DNA of 34,265 nt, taken from positions 1 to 34,265 of the forward strand of contig JAFQAZ010000014.1 of the NCBI GenBank assembly GCA_017416855.1, in the 5' to 3' direction. This document shows, piece by piece, positions 10,401-18,097 of the stretch (position 1 is its first letter; the number at the start of each line of letters is the position of its first letter). Origin of the DNA: Clostridia bacterium (GTDB lineage: Bacteria; Bacillota; Clostridia; UBA1381; UBA9506). The notes beneath the pieces are model-generated. The model searched no databases and was not told the DNA's origin. It saw only the letters and a list, made by a program, of their open reading frames with translations. A program made the position numbers and the translations under genes.

Positions 10401-11335
10401 CTGATTTAGGTTTAGATTGGAACGGTAATGAGATTCATTTGGCAACATCTAAAACAGATGAAACTGCTGAGAACTATGTAGACCTTTCTAAGGTTAAAAT
10501 TTATGCTCCTTATGCAGAAAAGTTATATATCAACGATGTTGAAACAGGTTTCACCCGTGATGGTCACTATGTGATTCCGGTGCCCGGCACCTCCGGCGAT
10601 AATAATCCCGACTTGCCCACCGATATTCCTGCAGATCCAGGCAGCACACCGCAGCCTCCCAGTCACGGTGATGTAACCGGTGGCGTTACCGACACAACAG
10701 TACCTCAGCTTCCTCCCATTGCAATAGGTAATGTACCTATTGGCGGTGCTACAAGCGGCGGTGGCATAAGCAGTGGCGGTATTAGCGGTAATGTTCCGCA
10801 AAATCCTTATGCAAAAGAACTTTCCGGTCATTGGGGCAAAGCAGAAATTGAAGCCTTGATAGCGAGTGGGATTGTAAATGGTTCCGGCGATTCTCTGTTC
10901 TTAAATAATGCCGTAACCCGTAGTGAGTTCGCAGCCTTATTGGTTCGTGCTCTTAAATTAGAGATTGTTCCCTATGAGGGCGCTTTTTCTGATGTTTCCG
11001 GCACGGAATGGTATGCAGATATTTTACAGACAGCAGAAAAATATAACATAATAGAAGGTAGCGACGGTAAGGCGATGCCCAATAGTGTGCTCACTCGTGA
11101 GCAGATGGCCAAAATGCTGGTAATCGCTTTAGAAAAAACAAAGCCGGAGGCACTAATCGGTACGGTTCCTGCGTTTGCCGATGAGGCCAGTATCAGCCCC
11201 TGGGCCAGGGATTATGTGGCAAAAGCCACAGCCTGCAGTTTGATGAATGGGGTGGGTGACAACTGCTTCCTGCCCGGTGGCACGGCTTTAAGAGAACAAG
11301 CCTTTGTAACTGTTTATCGTTTACTCAATAAGTAA
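7418..11335 (+). CDS. SLH-anchored heparinase II/III-family polysaccharide lyase, 1305 aa
   Basis: A signal peptide ends near VSA-E (about residue 27). Residues about 60-130 include the A..GDYSKAKE.IL.YY pattern typical of the alpha-helical N-terminus of alginate-lyase/heparinase II-III proteins. About 145-380 resembles DNRLRE/CBM96-type wall or sugar-binding sandwiches (FDVDVTSLV; YYPIADTYI; RGVLLFEFSD). The helical toroid follows. At about 660-720 lies the heparinase II/III C-terminal signature, HGHSDDLSLNFYAYGRNLLI and then NRAHNTIEI, which supplies the conserved His residues. A beta-sandwich, a Pro/Gly-rich linker (about 1060-1130) and three SLH repeats (from about 1135) end the protein. 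These enzymes cleave uronate-containing polysaccharides by beta-elimination, leaving a 4,5-unsaturated uronate, the substrate type of the GH88 enzyme encoded downstream. The PL family and exact polymer cannot be told by eye. Ribosome site AGGAGGG at 7403-7409. Confidence 0.88.
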   Translation: MKGIKSFISLLCVASMLFSCGIMVSAETTNGEPLSGATTSRAYFEQTISQYEQSEAEFRDPQAKITDEQFFGVYDASSETWTTQPLLNYEEYVALSDVEGAAKEGDYSKAKEGILNYYQQKFSTTTVGLNASTSKVDEYKAKLMLENIIATCTVADIIQLTNEFQTFDVDVTSLVSSAKSTSTKRQSFSLLALKKDGSMGLFYSKESEQKPYIEATVNGRLRTYYPIADTYIEAGTKSTVVNGTSGIMAVEESYSSIGIATSSRTDTYTKRGVLLFEFSDINANDKVTGARLVLTGCKTISDNPRGPETLLSYKDIVVASASDEQWDENSYCWGQATTGDFHSFNGEYAWEPGTSLALVDPLRIGIRVWKNTQEEAYAYNTLRMMTTAMGFHLQRAEGLGEQTTLALTSFLGDFPQLVADATRMPCITPEKFTLILKYMHEATETAVRQWTPNEEGGNFGMSSGGSILMSGLLYPEFRKATEPLSEKPMDEDAPGGRTGGWRAVGDFRVNYNANIELFSDGSCIEVAFGYVRYVLNLFIRVPNLCANMNIDMNEVVSPELMKTMEKFMIYLMNVSTPSANGGSWGQGDEKGLNTSALTNFKSLIDAVDNPNLEWLYSGKTTGEAPDYLSVAYDVGRKAVLRSGWDPQAIAAQINADGANETHGHSDDLSLNFYAYGRNLLIDPLCPDYDTVEDITAWFYTNRAHNTIEINDVKQKGKGRSGELTYTTPRGETETVYSKHGTETEAGDLHPEDRELNPMYNYFKAETYSYQQNNGLYDDYEVLREILFIEPEYMLVTDYINPMMDQRAVNNYKQHWHVPLNAGLTVDSETGIAKTNFETGANVIVAQAMGGEIPLESKLASGWYNTKDQPADYIRYEKTAPGTVTFNTILYPVAPGGQAEVEAQKLPIALTEAQASAFSYTIEDKKAGSNKEAACYSLHDVTKKQEIIFGDYKTDGRLAFVQKQGTVYDKAILRDGTSLAIDNSDIVLLSSTENISDLGLDWNGNEIHLATSKTDETAENYVDLSKVKIYAPYAEKLYINDVETGFTRDGHYVIPVPGTSGDNNPDLPTDIPADPGSTPQPPSHGDVTGGVTDTTVPQLPPIAIGNVPIGGATSGGGISSGGISGNVPQNPYAKELSGHWGKAEIEALIASGIVNGSGDSLFLNNAVTRSEFAALLVRALKLEIVPYEGAFSDVSGTEWYADILQTAEKYNIIEGSDGKAMPNSVLTREQMAKMLVIALEKTKPEALIGTVPAFADEASISPWARDYVAKATACSLMNGVGDNCFLPGGTALREQAFVTVYRLLNK

Positions 11336-11367
11336 TATTCATTAATATATTTAAAGAGGTGTTTAAA

Positions 11368-13929
11368 ATGAAAAAACTGTTCAGTTTAGTCCTCAGCTTA
11401 TGTATTTTAGCCGGTTGTCTTTGTCTGCCTATAAGTGCATTTGCTGCGGCTCCCGCGCTCTCTTCTTTAGAGATTAGTGTAGACGGGGTAACCTATGAGT
11501 CTGTGGAAGACTTTAACGCCGAAACATTGACTTATTATTACAAATGCAGAGGCGAAGTGCTTCCTACTGTTCGTGCAACGGCGGCTTCCAAGGATGCAAC
11601 CGTAACTGTGCACCAGGCAGGAAAGTATTATCGCACAGCTGAAATTATTGTTTCTGAAGGCGGTCAGGATACGACTTATGAAGTTGTTTTTCTGCAAAAT
11701 CTTTCCCATTTAGATGGCGTAACGGCAACGGCAAACCTTGGGTATCAATCCAACCCTGCCTCCATGGCGATTGATGGGGTATACACAGCAGCAAGCTCCT
11801 GGCTTTACAGTACCACTGCTACCGAAAAAGGTGTTTTCAATCTGGATTTAGGCGCTGTTTATGATGTGTATGACATTTCTATTGTTTACAATTATAATGT
11901 GGGCAACGATGCAGAAAATCATGATATTATTTATAGCTCCACCACCGGAACAGAGGATGCAGATTATGGTGACCCTATTGGTGTGACCTCTACAGATAAG
12001 GGAGAATTTAATGAAGTGGCAGATGCCAAAAATGTTGACTGGTTCGACCTTACCCTTGATAAAGCCATTCCTTTTAAGGCGCGTTACTTTAAGCTTACAG
12101 GTAGCGCAGAAAAAGGTGCTATCGGTTATTCCGAGGTGGAAGTCTGGGGTTTAGGGGAGCAATATCCCACAGCCTTAGATGATATTAAAATCAGTGAAGA
12201 TGGTGGTGCAACCTACACTTCTTTTGCTGATTATAATCCGGCTACAAACACCTATTATTATAAGTGCGGCAGAACTGCTGATGATTCCGGTAACATTCTG
12301 CCCTTGGTGCAGGCTATTGCCGCCGATGGCACAACCGCCACCGTTCTGCAGGCGTCTGAAGGTATTCGCAATGCTAAAATTACCGTGAGCAACGGCACCG
12401 AAACCTCTACCTATACCATTTATTTTTTGATAAACCTATCCTTGGAAACAGATGTAACTGCAGCTGCGACCACTACAGGCTGGAACGCTAACAGACCCAT
12501 CACAACCATAGACGGTGACTTAACGACCTATTGGTCTTATGCCTCGAATTCAACGAAAGATAGTATCTGGGTTGATTTGGGTGCCTCCTATCAGGTTTAT
12601 GAAATATCAGCTTTAATTTTTACAGCCCATGCCACAGGCGGTTCTACGAATGTGGATGAACTTGCCATTAAGAATACAGCCGCAACGGCTGCAACGGATG
12701 CTGATTGGACCAAACCGACAGCCACCTTTGCTCAGAATACGACGAATCCACCCAGTGGTGATAGATTAGAAGAATATAACCATACCTTATCCGCCCTCAC
12801 GACCCTTCGCAGCGTTAAGATAAGCGGTTCTGCTACAACCGGAGCCAGAGGTATTTATGAGCTGCAAATATGGGGTCTGCCGGCACAGGCAGCCGACAAC
12901 GATGCCAGCCTGAGTAACATCAGCCTCTCAACCAATGGCCGTACCTATGAGAATATTGCTGATTTTGATAGTGAAAAAGACACCTATATCCATTATTGTC
13001 AGGATTTCAGCACCTTTGAAAACGGCGGAAACTATCCGCTTACCTCCAACATTCCCAGCGTTAAGGCAGCAGCTTCCCATCGCGATGCGAGGGTAGCAAT
13101 CACCCAGGCAACTGCCGGTGATGCCACGGCCACCATCGTGGTAACAGCGCCCGATGGTGTGACCCAAAAGACCTATAAGGTTCTTATGGTATCGGATGTG
13201 GCTTCTACCAGCACCGTAACAACGGGAGGTTCCTATTCTGACCATAGAGCACAACCGGTAATTGATAGAAATATTACAACCTATTGGCAAGCTGGTTCGG
13301 CAGCAGGCGGATATTTACTAACTATCGATTTTGGCGCAGCTAAGACCATAACCGGTTTTGACTTCTATGTGCATAAAAATTCTCAATCAACAACTCATTG
13401 GGATGTGGTTACTATGGATACAGACACATCGACAGATGTACCAGTAACTTTGAGCACCATATCTTCAACTGCAGTTGGTAGCAAGTATAAAGTGTCAGGC
13501 CGTTTTGAAACACCGGTAACAGCAACCAAACTGAAATTTAAAGGTTCTACCACAACCAGTGTTGGACGTTTTCTCTATGAAGCTGTCGTTTGGGGCAATA
13601 GCTCAAGAAATGCAATATATCAGGATGCAGAGCATAATTTTAATGCTACCTTGAACTGGGCTTCTGCAAAGAGCGAGACAGGTACTCTTTATTGGGGCTG
13701 GTACGATGGACAGGGCAACTTGTTAAAAATCGGCAAAATTGCAAACCCCGTAGCTGTAGCGCCCGGTACCGGCCAGACAACTGGAAACACTTCAACTAAT
13801 GCAGCGGCAACCGGCACAAATGTTACTGCAAGCTTAGGCAAGGCTCCTGCAAATGCGGAAACAATTCGTTTCTTCTTCTGGAACGGTGACATTCAGCCTG
13901 TAGAAACAACTTTATGGATTGGCCTTTAA
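11368..13929 (+). CDS. Secreted protein with three cadherin-like/F5-8-type-C pairs, 853 aa
   Basis: I start at ATG 11368, preceded by AAAGAGGTG at a good distance; a GTG nine bases upstream overlaps that ribosome site. The N-terminus is a signal sequence that contains LAGC (residues 14-17), a perfect lipobox, but the hydrophobic stretch continues to AFA-A, so lipoprotein or ordinary secretion are both possible. The body is three repeats of a cadherin-like sandwich followed by a discoidin domain; the sandwiches begin near residues 30, 270 and 508. Each discoidin begins with an ID(G/R)..TTYW-like motif and ends in a (V/L).VWG-like strand. A C-terminal sandwich from about 752 ends in IRFFFWNGDIQPVETT, a pattern seen at the ends of other clostridial surface proteins. 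Unlike its three neighbours it has no SLH repeats. It is probably a sugar-binding component of the same system and the last gene of the surface operon. Confidence 0.85.
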   Translation: MKKLFSLVLSLCILAGCLCLPISAFAAAPALSSLEISVDGVTYESVEDFNAETLTYYYKCRGEVLPTVRATAASKDATVTVHQAGKYYRTAEIIVSEGGQDTTYEVVFLQNLSHLDGVTATANLGYQSNPASMAIDGVYTAASSWLYSTTATEKGVFNLDLGAVYDVYDISIVYNYNVGNDAENHDIIYSSTTGTEDADYGDPIGVTSTDKGEFNEVADAKNVDWFDLTLDKAIPFKARYFKLTGSAEKGAIGYSEVEVWGLGEQYPTALDDIKISEDGGATYTSFADYNPATNTYYYKCGRTADDSGNILPLVQAIAADGTTATVLQASEGIRNAKITVSNGTETSTYTIYFLINLSLETDVTAAATTTGWNANRPITTIDGDLTTYWSYASNSTKDSIWVDLGASYQVYEISALIFTAHATGGSTNVDELAIKNTAATAATDADWTKPTATFAQNTTNPPSGDRLEEYNHTLSALTTLRSVKISGSATTGARGIYELQIWGLPAQAADNDASLSNISLSTNGRTYENIADFDSEKDTYIHYCQDFSTFENGGNYPLTSNIPSVKAAASHRDARVAITQATAGDATATIVVTAPDGVTQKTYKVLMVSDVASTSTVTTGGSYSDHRAQPVIDRNITTYWQAGSAAGGYLLTIDFGAAKTITGFDFYVHKNSQSTTHWDVVTMDTDTSTDVPVTLSTISSTAVGSKYKVSGRFETPVTATKLKFKGSTTTSVGRFLYEAVVWGNSSRNAIYQDAEHNFNATLNWASAKSETGTLYWGWYDGQGNLLKIGKIANPVAVAPGTGQTTGNTSTNAAATGTNVTASLGKAPANAETIRFFFWNGDIQPVETTLWIGL

Positions 13930-13959
13930 AAACAGCTTGTAGTGGCCTTTTGAAAAATG

Positions 13960-14024
13960 AGTCAAAATTATCCAATAAAAGGCTAATGCTGTACATTGCT
14001 TCTACGAAAGCTTTAGGCTACAAT
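13960..14024 (+). promoter_or_regulatory. Regulon promoter copy A (operator + sigma-A-type promoter)
   Basis: The operator block AGTCAAAATTATCC (13960-13973) is followed by AATAAAAGG and by AATG...CATT just upstream of the -35. The -35 TTGCTT (13996-14001) and -10 TACAAT (14019-14024) are 17 bp apart. The same block-to-(-35) distance of 36 bp is found in the copies at 18033 and 22008. It drives the GH28-like/GH88 genes. Confidence 0.8.
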
Positions 14025-14039
14025 TAGAGTAGATACGAT

Positions 14040-14212
14040 GTTTTGGGGAGGTTTTTTTCCTCCCCAAAACTATATCTATCCACCGGAGCAGGGGTTTGTT
14101 CCTTTTAGATAAAAGAAGTAAACCCGTTCCCCGGAAGCCTCACTTCGGTGCGGCAGACCCCTTAGTTTTTTTAAGGTAGCTTTTATCCGGCCCAAGAAAA
14201 AGCTATCCTTTA
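14040..14212 (+). promoter_or_regulatory. Structured 5' leader of the GH28-like gene (four hairpins)
   Basis: Transcription from promoter A should start near 14031. The leader then folds into: a perfect 12-bp hairpin with a seven-T loop (14040-14051/14059-14070); a long bulged hairpin (14085-14089/14126-14130, 14092-14097/14120-14125, and inner CTTTT-AGAT-AAAAG at 14102-14115); a UUCG tetraloop hairpin (14137-14154) followed by T7; and AAGGTAGCTTTT/AAAAGCTATCCTT (14173-14212). I do not recognise a known riboswitch, T-box or ribozyme. It could be an attenuator, an mRNA stabiliser, or a readthrough terminator of the upstream surface operon. This also accounts for the 319-base gap between genes. 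Confidence 0.55.
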
Positions 14213-14248
14213 CATAAAATAATTTTACTGGGCAGAAAGGTGATTGTC

Positions 14249-15670
14249 ATGTGTATAGACAAATTTAACCCAAATTATTATGTGGATTTAGCCGACGACA
14301 GTGCAATGATTCAAGCCGCTGTTGATGAAGCTGCCAAAACCGGCGATGCAGTAACCATTCCCAGAAACAATGCCAGAACCGGCAAAAATGTCTGGGACAT
14401 CAGCCGTGCCATCATGCTTTATACCGGTAGTGTGATTTATTTAGATAACTGTCATCTGCGTCAGGCAGATGATGTAATTACCAATATTTTTCGTAACTCC
14501 AACAACGAAACGGAATTAGGTTGTACCAGAGAGGGCCGTCAGAGCAACATCACCATTATTGGTATGGGCAACTGCCTGTTAGATGGCGGCGTTAAAAATG
14601 GTTTAACTGAAGTTAACTGTGCAGAATATGGTGTAAAAAGTGCTTGCGAAAACAGTATGTTTAACTTTATGAATGTGGAGAAGGTTAACATACGCAACAT
14701 TCGCATCACCCATCATAGATATTGGGCATTTGTATTCCATTATTCTTCTCATGTACAGATTTCCGGCATTGATTTCTATGGTCCCTATCATTGGCGTAAC
14801 CAAGACGGCATTAACTTAAGAACCGGTTGCTCCCACTTCTTTATTGAGAACCTGACCGGTGCTTTAGGTGATGATGTTGTGGCTATGACCAATCTTAACA
14901 ACTACCGTGATGAGTTAATGGCCGGCTGTGGCTATGATGACTCCATTCATAATGTAGTCATTCGCAACATTCGTGCTACGACCCGTGCTTCTTTTGTTCG
15001 CATTTTAAACCACCATGGCAAGAAAATTTATAATGTTTTAATTCAAGACTTAATGTTCGATGCTGAAGCTGACCCCACAGATCCAAGAATGGCCGGCTAT
15101 GATCCGATTCATCCCGAAGTTTACAAGTTCCGTCAGCATTACTGTGTGCGTATTGGTCAATGCCATTACTTTGGCAAGGGCTCCATGGCTCAGCTTGGCG
15201 ATACCTATAATATCACCGTTCGTAATGTAACCTGCCGTGGCCTTGCTGCTGTAAACATTGGCTGTGCTGTATCTGATGTTTTGGTGGACAATGTTCGCCT
15301 TTATGGTGAAGCCAACACCGTTGCCTACTTTGTGCAGGGTGTGGCCAGAAACATTATGATCCGTGATGTATATTATTCTGAGCATTGCCGTCCCAATCCG
15401 AACAATCCTGAAGACGATAACCGTAAGATTGAGGTTGAGTATGAAGGCTGTGAAAAGGACTGCGAAATTATGCCTGAAAAGCAGGTTTGTATGGCCTATT
15501 TTAAAAACACCGATGCTGATGATGTTACCTTCCGTGATGTTCATGTGGGCAAGGGTGTTACCGCTGTGTTTGGTGGTTATGGTAAGGTTCGTGTTCGCAC
15601 CTCGAATATTCGTTATCCCGAAGGCACACCTTTAACTGTGGGTCAGGGTATTGAGGTTATTGAAGAATAA
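14249..15670 (+). CDS. Cytoplasmic GH28-like right-handed beta-helix protein, 473 aa
   Basis: The start is ATG 14249 after AGAAAGGTG; an in-frame GTG at 14240 overlaps that ribosome site. There is no signal peptide, so it acts in the cytoplasm. Repeated short strands (NVVIRNI, ISGIDFYG, VLVDNVRLYG) mark a parallel beta-helix. NQDGINLRTG (from residue 184) and GDDVV (207-211) match the NTD and DD motifs of GH28 polygalacturonase-type hydrolases. The usual GHG and RIK motifs are not evident; at that place there is ASFVRILNHHG, with an RI and a displaced His. So it keeps the Asp residues of the family but departs around the catalytic His and substrate-binding Lys. It may hydrolyse imported oligosaccharides of unusual linkage, or do something else on the beta-helix scaffold. 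It is followed by GH88, as in uronate-polymer loci. Confidence 0.75.
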   Translation: MCIDKFNPNYYVDLADDSAMIQAAVDEAAKTGDAVTIPRNNARTGKNVWDISRAIMLYTGSVIYLDNCHLRQADDVITNIFRNSNNETELGCTREGRQSNITIIGMGNCLLDGGVKNGLTEVNCAEYGVKSACENSMFNFMNVEKVNIRNIRITHHRYWAFVFHYSSHVQISGIDFYGPYHWRNQDGINLRTGCSHFFIENLTGALGDDVVAMTNLNNYRDELMAGCGYDDSIHNVVIRNIRATTRASFVRILNHHGKKIYNVLIQDLMFDAEADPTDPRMAGYDPIHPEVYKFRQHYCVRIGQCHYFGKGSMAQLGDTYNITVRNVTCRGLAAVNIGCAVSDVLVDNVRLYGEANTVAYFVQGVARNIMIRDVYYSEHCRPNPNNPEDDNRKIEVEYEGCEKDCEIMPEKQVCMAYFKNTDADDVTFRDVHVGKGVTAVFGGYGKVRVRTSNIRYPEGTPLTVGQGIEVIEE

Positions 15671-15768
15671 AATATAAGGGATGTAAAAAAAGGTCCTGAA
15701 CGCAAAAAGGCAAACAACTACTGATAAAACCATTGGTATAAAGTAATATGTTTGCGATAAAATTGTTG

Positions 15769-15793
15769 AAAAATCTCATTTTTTGAGATTTTT
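15769..15793 (+). terminator. Hairpin, probable terminator or leader element
   Basis: AAAAATCTCA (15769-15778) pairs perfectly with TGAGATTTTT (15784-15793) around a T5 loop. The stem ends in A5/T5, so it could work in either direction. It lies about 100 bases after the GH28-like stop. Confidence 0.55.
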
Positions 15794-15819
15794 CTCAAAA
15801 TTAAACCTTTTTGCTACAA

Positions 15820-15870
15820 ACAAACCTCACCTCTCGCCGTACCCACGTACGCCTTCGGGATTCGGTTTGT
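15820..15870 (+). promoter_or_regulatory. Possible structured leader upstream of GH88
   Basis: ACAAACC (15820-15826) pairs with GGTTTGT (15864-15870). Inside this closing stem lie CGTAC/GTACG (15838-15842/15847-15851) and a CC-TTC-GG mini-hairpin. The 259-base gap between the GH28-like and GH88 genes holds only this and the hairpin at 15769. I see no copy of the regulon promoter here. Confidence 0.35.
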
Positions 15871-15929
15871 CCATTCAGGAACCTTTTTTCCTATCCCCTA
15901 TAGAGCGAAAAAGAAAGGATTTTAAAGTT

Positions 15930-17093
15930 ATGTTCGATTTTAAACAAGCAATAGCACAAGATAAGGCTTTTGCCGATAGCGTTTGGGAAAAGCTGGATAA
16001 AAAGCTTCAGGTTATGGCAGTTCGTTCACGTGAAAAATTGCCCTATACCACCGAAAACGGTGAGCATATTAACTCTTATCTTCGTGGCATTTGCAGCTGG
16101 ACAAACGGCTTTTGGCCGGGTATGATGTGGCTTTTATATTATGGTACAAAAAACGAGACCTACCGTACCACTGCTGAGCGAAGTGAAGAACTTTTGGATG
16201 AGGGTTTAAAGGAATATGAAGGCTTGCATCACGATGTGGGCTTTATGTGGCAGCTTTCTGCCGTTGCCGATTACAAAATTACCGGCAACAAGGCCTCTCG
16301 CATTCGTGCATTGCACGCAGCTAACCTGTTAATGGCTCGCTATAACATTCGCGGTGGTTTTATCCGTGCCTGGAATGACTGGGATGAAAAATGTGAGCAA
16401 AGAGGCTGGACCATTATAGACTGTATGATGAATCTTTCTCTTTTATATTGGGCCAGTGAAGAAGTTAATGACCCCCGGTATAAATATGTGGCTATGGCAC
16501 ATGCAGATAAGGCAATGGAGCATCATATTCGTCCTGATGGTTCTGTTCGTCACATCGTTTCCTTTAATCCGGAAAATGGTGAATTTATTGAAGCTTTGGG
16601 CGGTCAGGGTTATGATGCAAACTCCTCTTGGTCTCGTGGACAGGCGTGGGCTCTTTATGGCTATGCCATCAGCTATATGAAAACCGGAAAAACAGCCTAT
16701 TTAGATACGGCTAAGCGTGTGGCTCATTACTTTATTTCTTGTGTTTCCAACGATTATATGCCTCGTTCTGATTTCCGCGCACCGAAGGAGCCGGTGATTT
16801 ACGATAGCAGTGCCGGTGCCATTGCAGCCTGTGGATTATTAGAGTTGGCACGTTTGGTTCCTGCTAATGAAGGCGCGTTTTATTATGATGCTGCAGTTAA
16901 ACTCTTAAAGGTTATAGATGAAAACTGGTGTAATTATACCTTAGAGGAGGATTCTATTCTGCAAATGTGCACCAGTAGCTGGACACAAGAAGGTCTTGCT
17001 CATCGCTGGGCTCATAAGCCTCTTATTTTTGGTGAGTATTATTTTGTAGAAGCCATCTACAAATTAAAGGGCTTTGATTTGTTGTTTGAATAA
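15930..17093 (+). CDS. Unsaturated glucuronyl hydrolase, GH88 family, 387 aa
   Basis: It removes the 4-deoxy-4,5-unsaturated uronic acid left at the non-reducing end by polysaccharide lyases, by hydrating the vinyl ether; the product opens to a 5-keto-4-deoxyuronate. The alpha6/alpha6-barrel family signatures are clear: WTNGFWPGMMW near 54, LHHDVGFMW with Asp102, and IIDCMMNLSLLYWAS with Asp164. These two Asp residues correspond to the catalytic pair of characterised GH88 enzymes. AYRWG-like closing motifs (LAHRWAHKPLIFGEYYFVEA) end the protein. The start is ATG 15930 after GAAAGGA; the frame remains open upstream to 15783, but that extension begins with TTG inside a hairpin and has no family match. 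Length is typical and there is no signal peptide. The SLH-anchored lyase upstream is the natural supplier of its substrate. Confidence 0.93.
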   Translation: MFDFKQAIAQDKAFADSVWEKLDKKLQVMAVRSREKLPYTTENGEHINSYLRGICSWTNGFWPGMMWLLYYGTKNETYRTTAERSEELLDEGLKEYEGLHHDVGFMWQLSAVADYKITGNKASRIRALHAANLLMARYNIRGGFIRAWNDWDEKCEQRGWTIIDCMMNLSLLYWASEEVNDPRYKYVAMAHADKAMEHHIRPDGSVRHIVSFNPENGEFIEALGGQGYDANSSWSRGQAWALYGYAISYMKTGKTAYLDTAKRVAHYFISCVSNDYMPRSDFRAPKEPVIYDSSAGAIAACGLLELARLVPANEGAFYYDAAVKLLKVIDENWCNYTLEEDSILQMCTSSWTQEGLAHRWAHKPLIFGEYYFVEAIYKLKGFDLLFE

Positions 17094-17145
17094 CGGCCCT
17101 ATATATGAAATGTAGAGAATAGGCAAAGTATAGGAGAAACAGCTG

Positions 17146-18015
17146 ATGTTTAAATTAGGAATAATTACCGATGAGGTTTCACAAGATTTTGAAGAGGCAT
17201 TGCAATTTGCCCAAAAAAATAAGTTAGACTGTGTGGAACTTCGTTCTGCCTGGGAAAAAAATCCCTTTCAATATGATGAGGAGGATTTTCAAAGAATTGC
17301 GGGCTTATTAAAGCAATATGAAATGCCCTTGCTTTGCATTTCTTCTCCTTTATTTAAATGTGATTTTTATAATCCCGAAGAAAGAAAAGAGCATTTGGAG
17401 GGTTTAAAGCGACTACTGGCTCATAAAGATCTTTTGGGCTTTACCATGATTCGTTGTTTTGACTTTTATCTTAAGGAAGGGATGCCCGTTAGCCATGAAC
17501 AGATAAAAGAAGCTTTTGCTGAGCCCATTGCTCTCTGTAAGGCTGCCGGTGTAACCCTAGTGTTAGAGTGTGAGCCTTCCACTCATTCGGGCAACTGTGA
17601 AACCACCGCAGCAACCATTCGTGCCGTTGGCTCTGAAACCCTGCGTGGCGTTTATGAACCGGGCAATGTGCTTTTTAGCGGGACTGATGAAGTACCATTT
17701 CCCCAAGGTTATGAACGGATGAAGGACGTTTTTGCCCATGTGCATATTAAAGATGCTAAAGAGATTGACGGCAAAATGCAAGGGGTTTGTGTGGGAACCG
17801 GTTTGGTGGATTATCCCGGCATAATTCAGGAGTTTATTGACTCCGGCTATGAAGGCGCTTTGATTTTTGAACCACATTATAAACCCAATGGTATTGTGAT
17901 TAGCGAAGAAGTGTTTAGAAATCCACAAGGTAGCGCTATTTCCGCCTTTGGTGATATTGCAAGCCAGGAGTGTATTGATTCTCTGCGTGATATTATCGCT
18001 AAAGTGACGAAATAA
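17146..18015 (+). CDS. Sugar-phosphate isomerase/epimerase family (xylose-isomerase-like TIM barrel), 289 aa
   Basis: The protein opens with MFKLGIITDEVSQDFEEAL, as in AP-endonuclease-2/xylose-isomerase-like TIM barrels. Probable metal ligands are Glu141 in LVLECEPS, a His in the VYEPGNVLF region's neighbourhood, His200 in HVHIKDAK and Glu in ALIFEPHY near the C-terminus. This order is typical of the family, which includes sugar and keto-inositol isomerases, epimerases and dehydratases. The substrate cannot be read from the sequence. It is 52 nt after GH88 with ribosome site AGGAG and no promoter between, so it probably acts on the sugar GH88 releases. It could act as a KduI-like isomerase for the unsaturated uronate product, since no KduI homologue is present. 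That is an inference. Confidence 0.8.
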   Translation: MFKLGIITDEVSQDFEEALQFAQKNKLDCVELRSAWEKNPFQYDEEDFQRIAGLLKQYEMPLLCISSPLFKCDFYNPEERKEHLEGLKRLLAHKDLLGFTMIRCFDFYLKEGMPVSHEQIKEAFAEPIALCKAAGVTLVLECEPSTHSGNCETTAATIRAVGSETLRGVYEPGNVLFSGTDEVPFPQGYERMKDVFAHVHIKDAKEIDGKMQGVCVGTGLVDYPGIIQEFIDSGYEGALIFEPHYKPNGIVISEEVFRNPQGSAISAFGDIASQECIDSLRDIIAKVTK

Positions 18016-18032
18016 AAAACTGACAATTAAAA

Positions 18033-18097
18033 AGTCAATATTGTCCGTATAAAAGCCAATGCAATGCATTGCTTTTTGCTTGATTCTAAGATACAAT
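18033..18097 (+). promoter_or_regulatory. Regulon promoter copy B
   Basis: AGTCAATATTGTCC (18033-18046), GTATAAAAG, then a perfect inverted repeat AATGC-AAT-GCATT (18058-18070) runs into the -35 TTGCTT (18069-18074). The -10 TACAAT (18092-18097) is 17 bp away. This is the clearest of the three copies. The predicted start near 18104 forces the next gene to begin at ATG 18147. Confidence 0.82.

Noticed and set aside
14040-14070. Perfect hairpin as the terminator of the surface operon
   Set aside because: It lies after promoter A and is not followed by a T tract, so a leader role is as likely; kept within the leader entry instead.
15050-15544. 164-codon - strand open frame
   Set aside because: It is antisense to the strongly conserved beta-helix gene with no ribosome site or family pattern.
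15783-15929. N-terminal extension of GH88
   Set aside because: It begins with TTG inside a hairpin arm, lacks a ribosome site, and the family starts at ATG 15930.
17563-18096. 177-codon - strand open frame
   Set aside because: It is a shadow of the isomerase gene, runs through promoter B and resembles no family.
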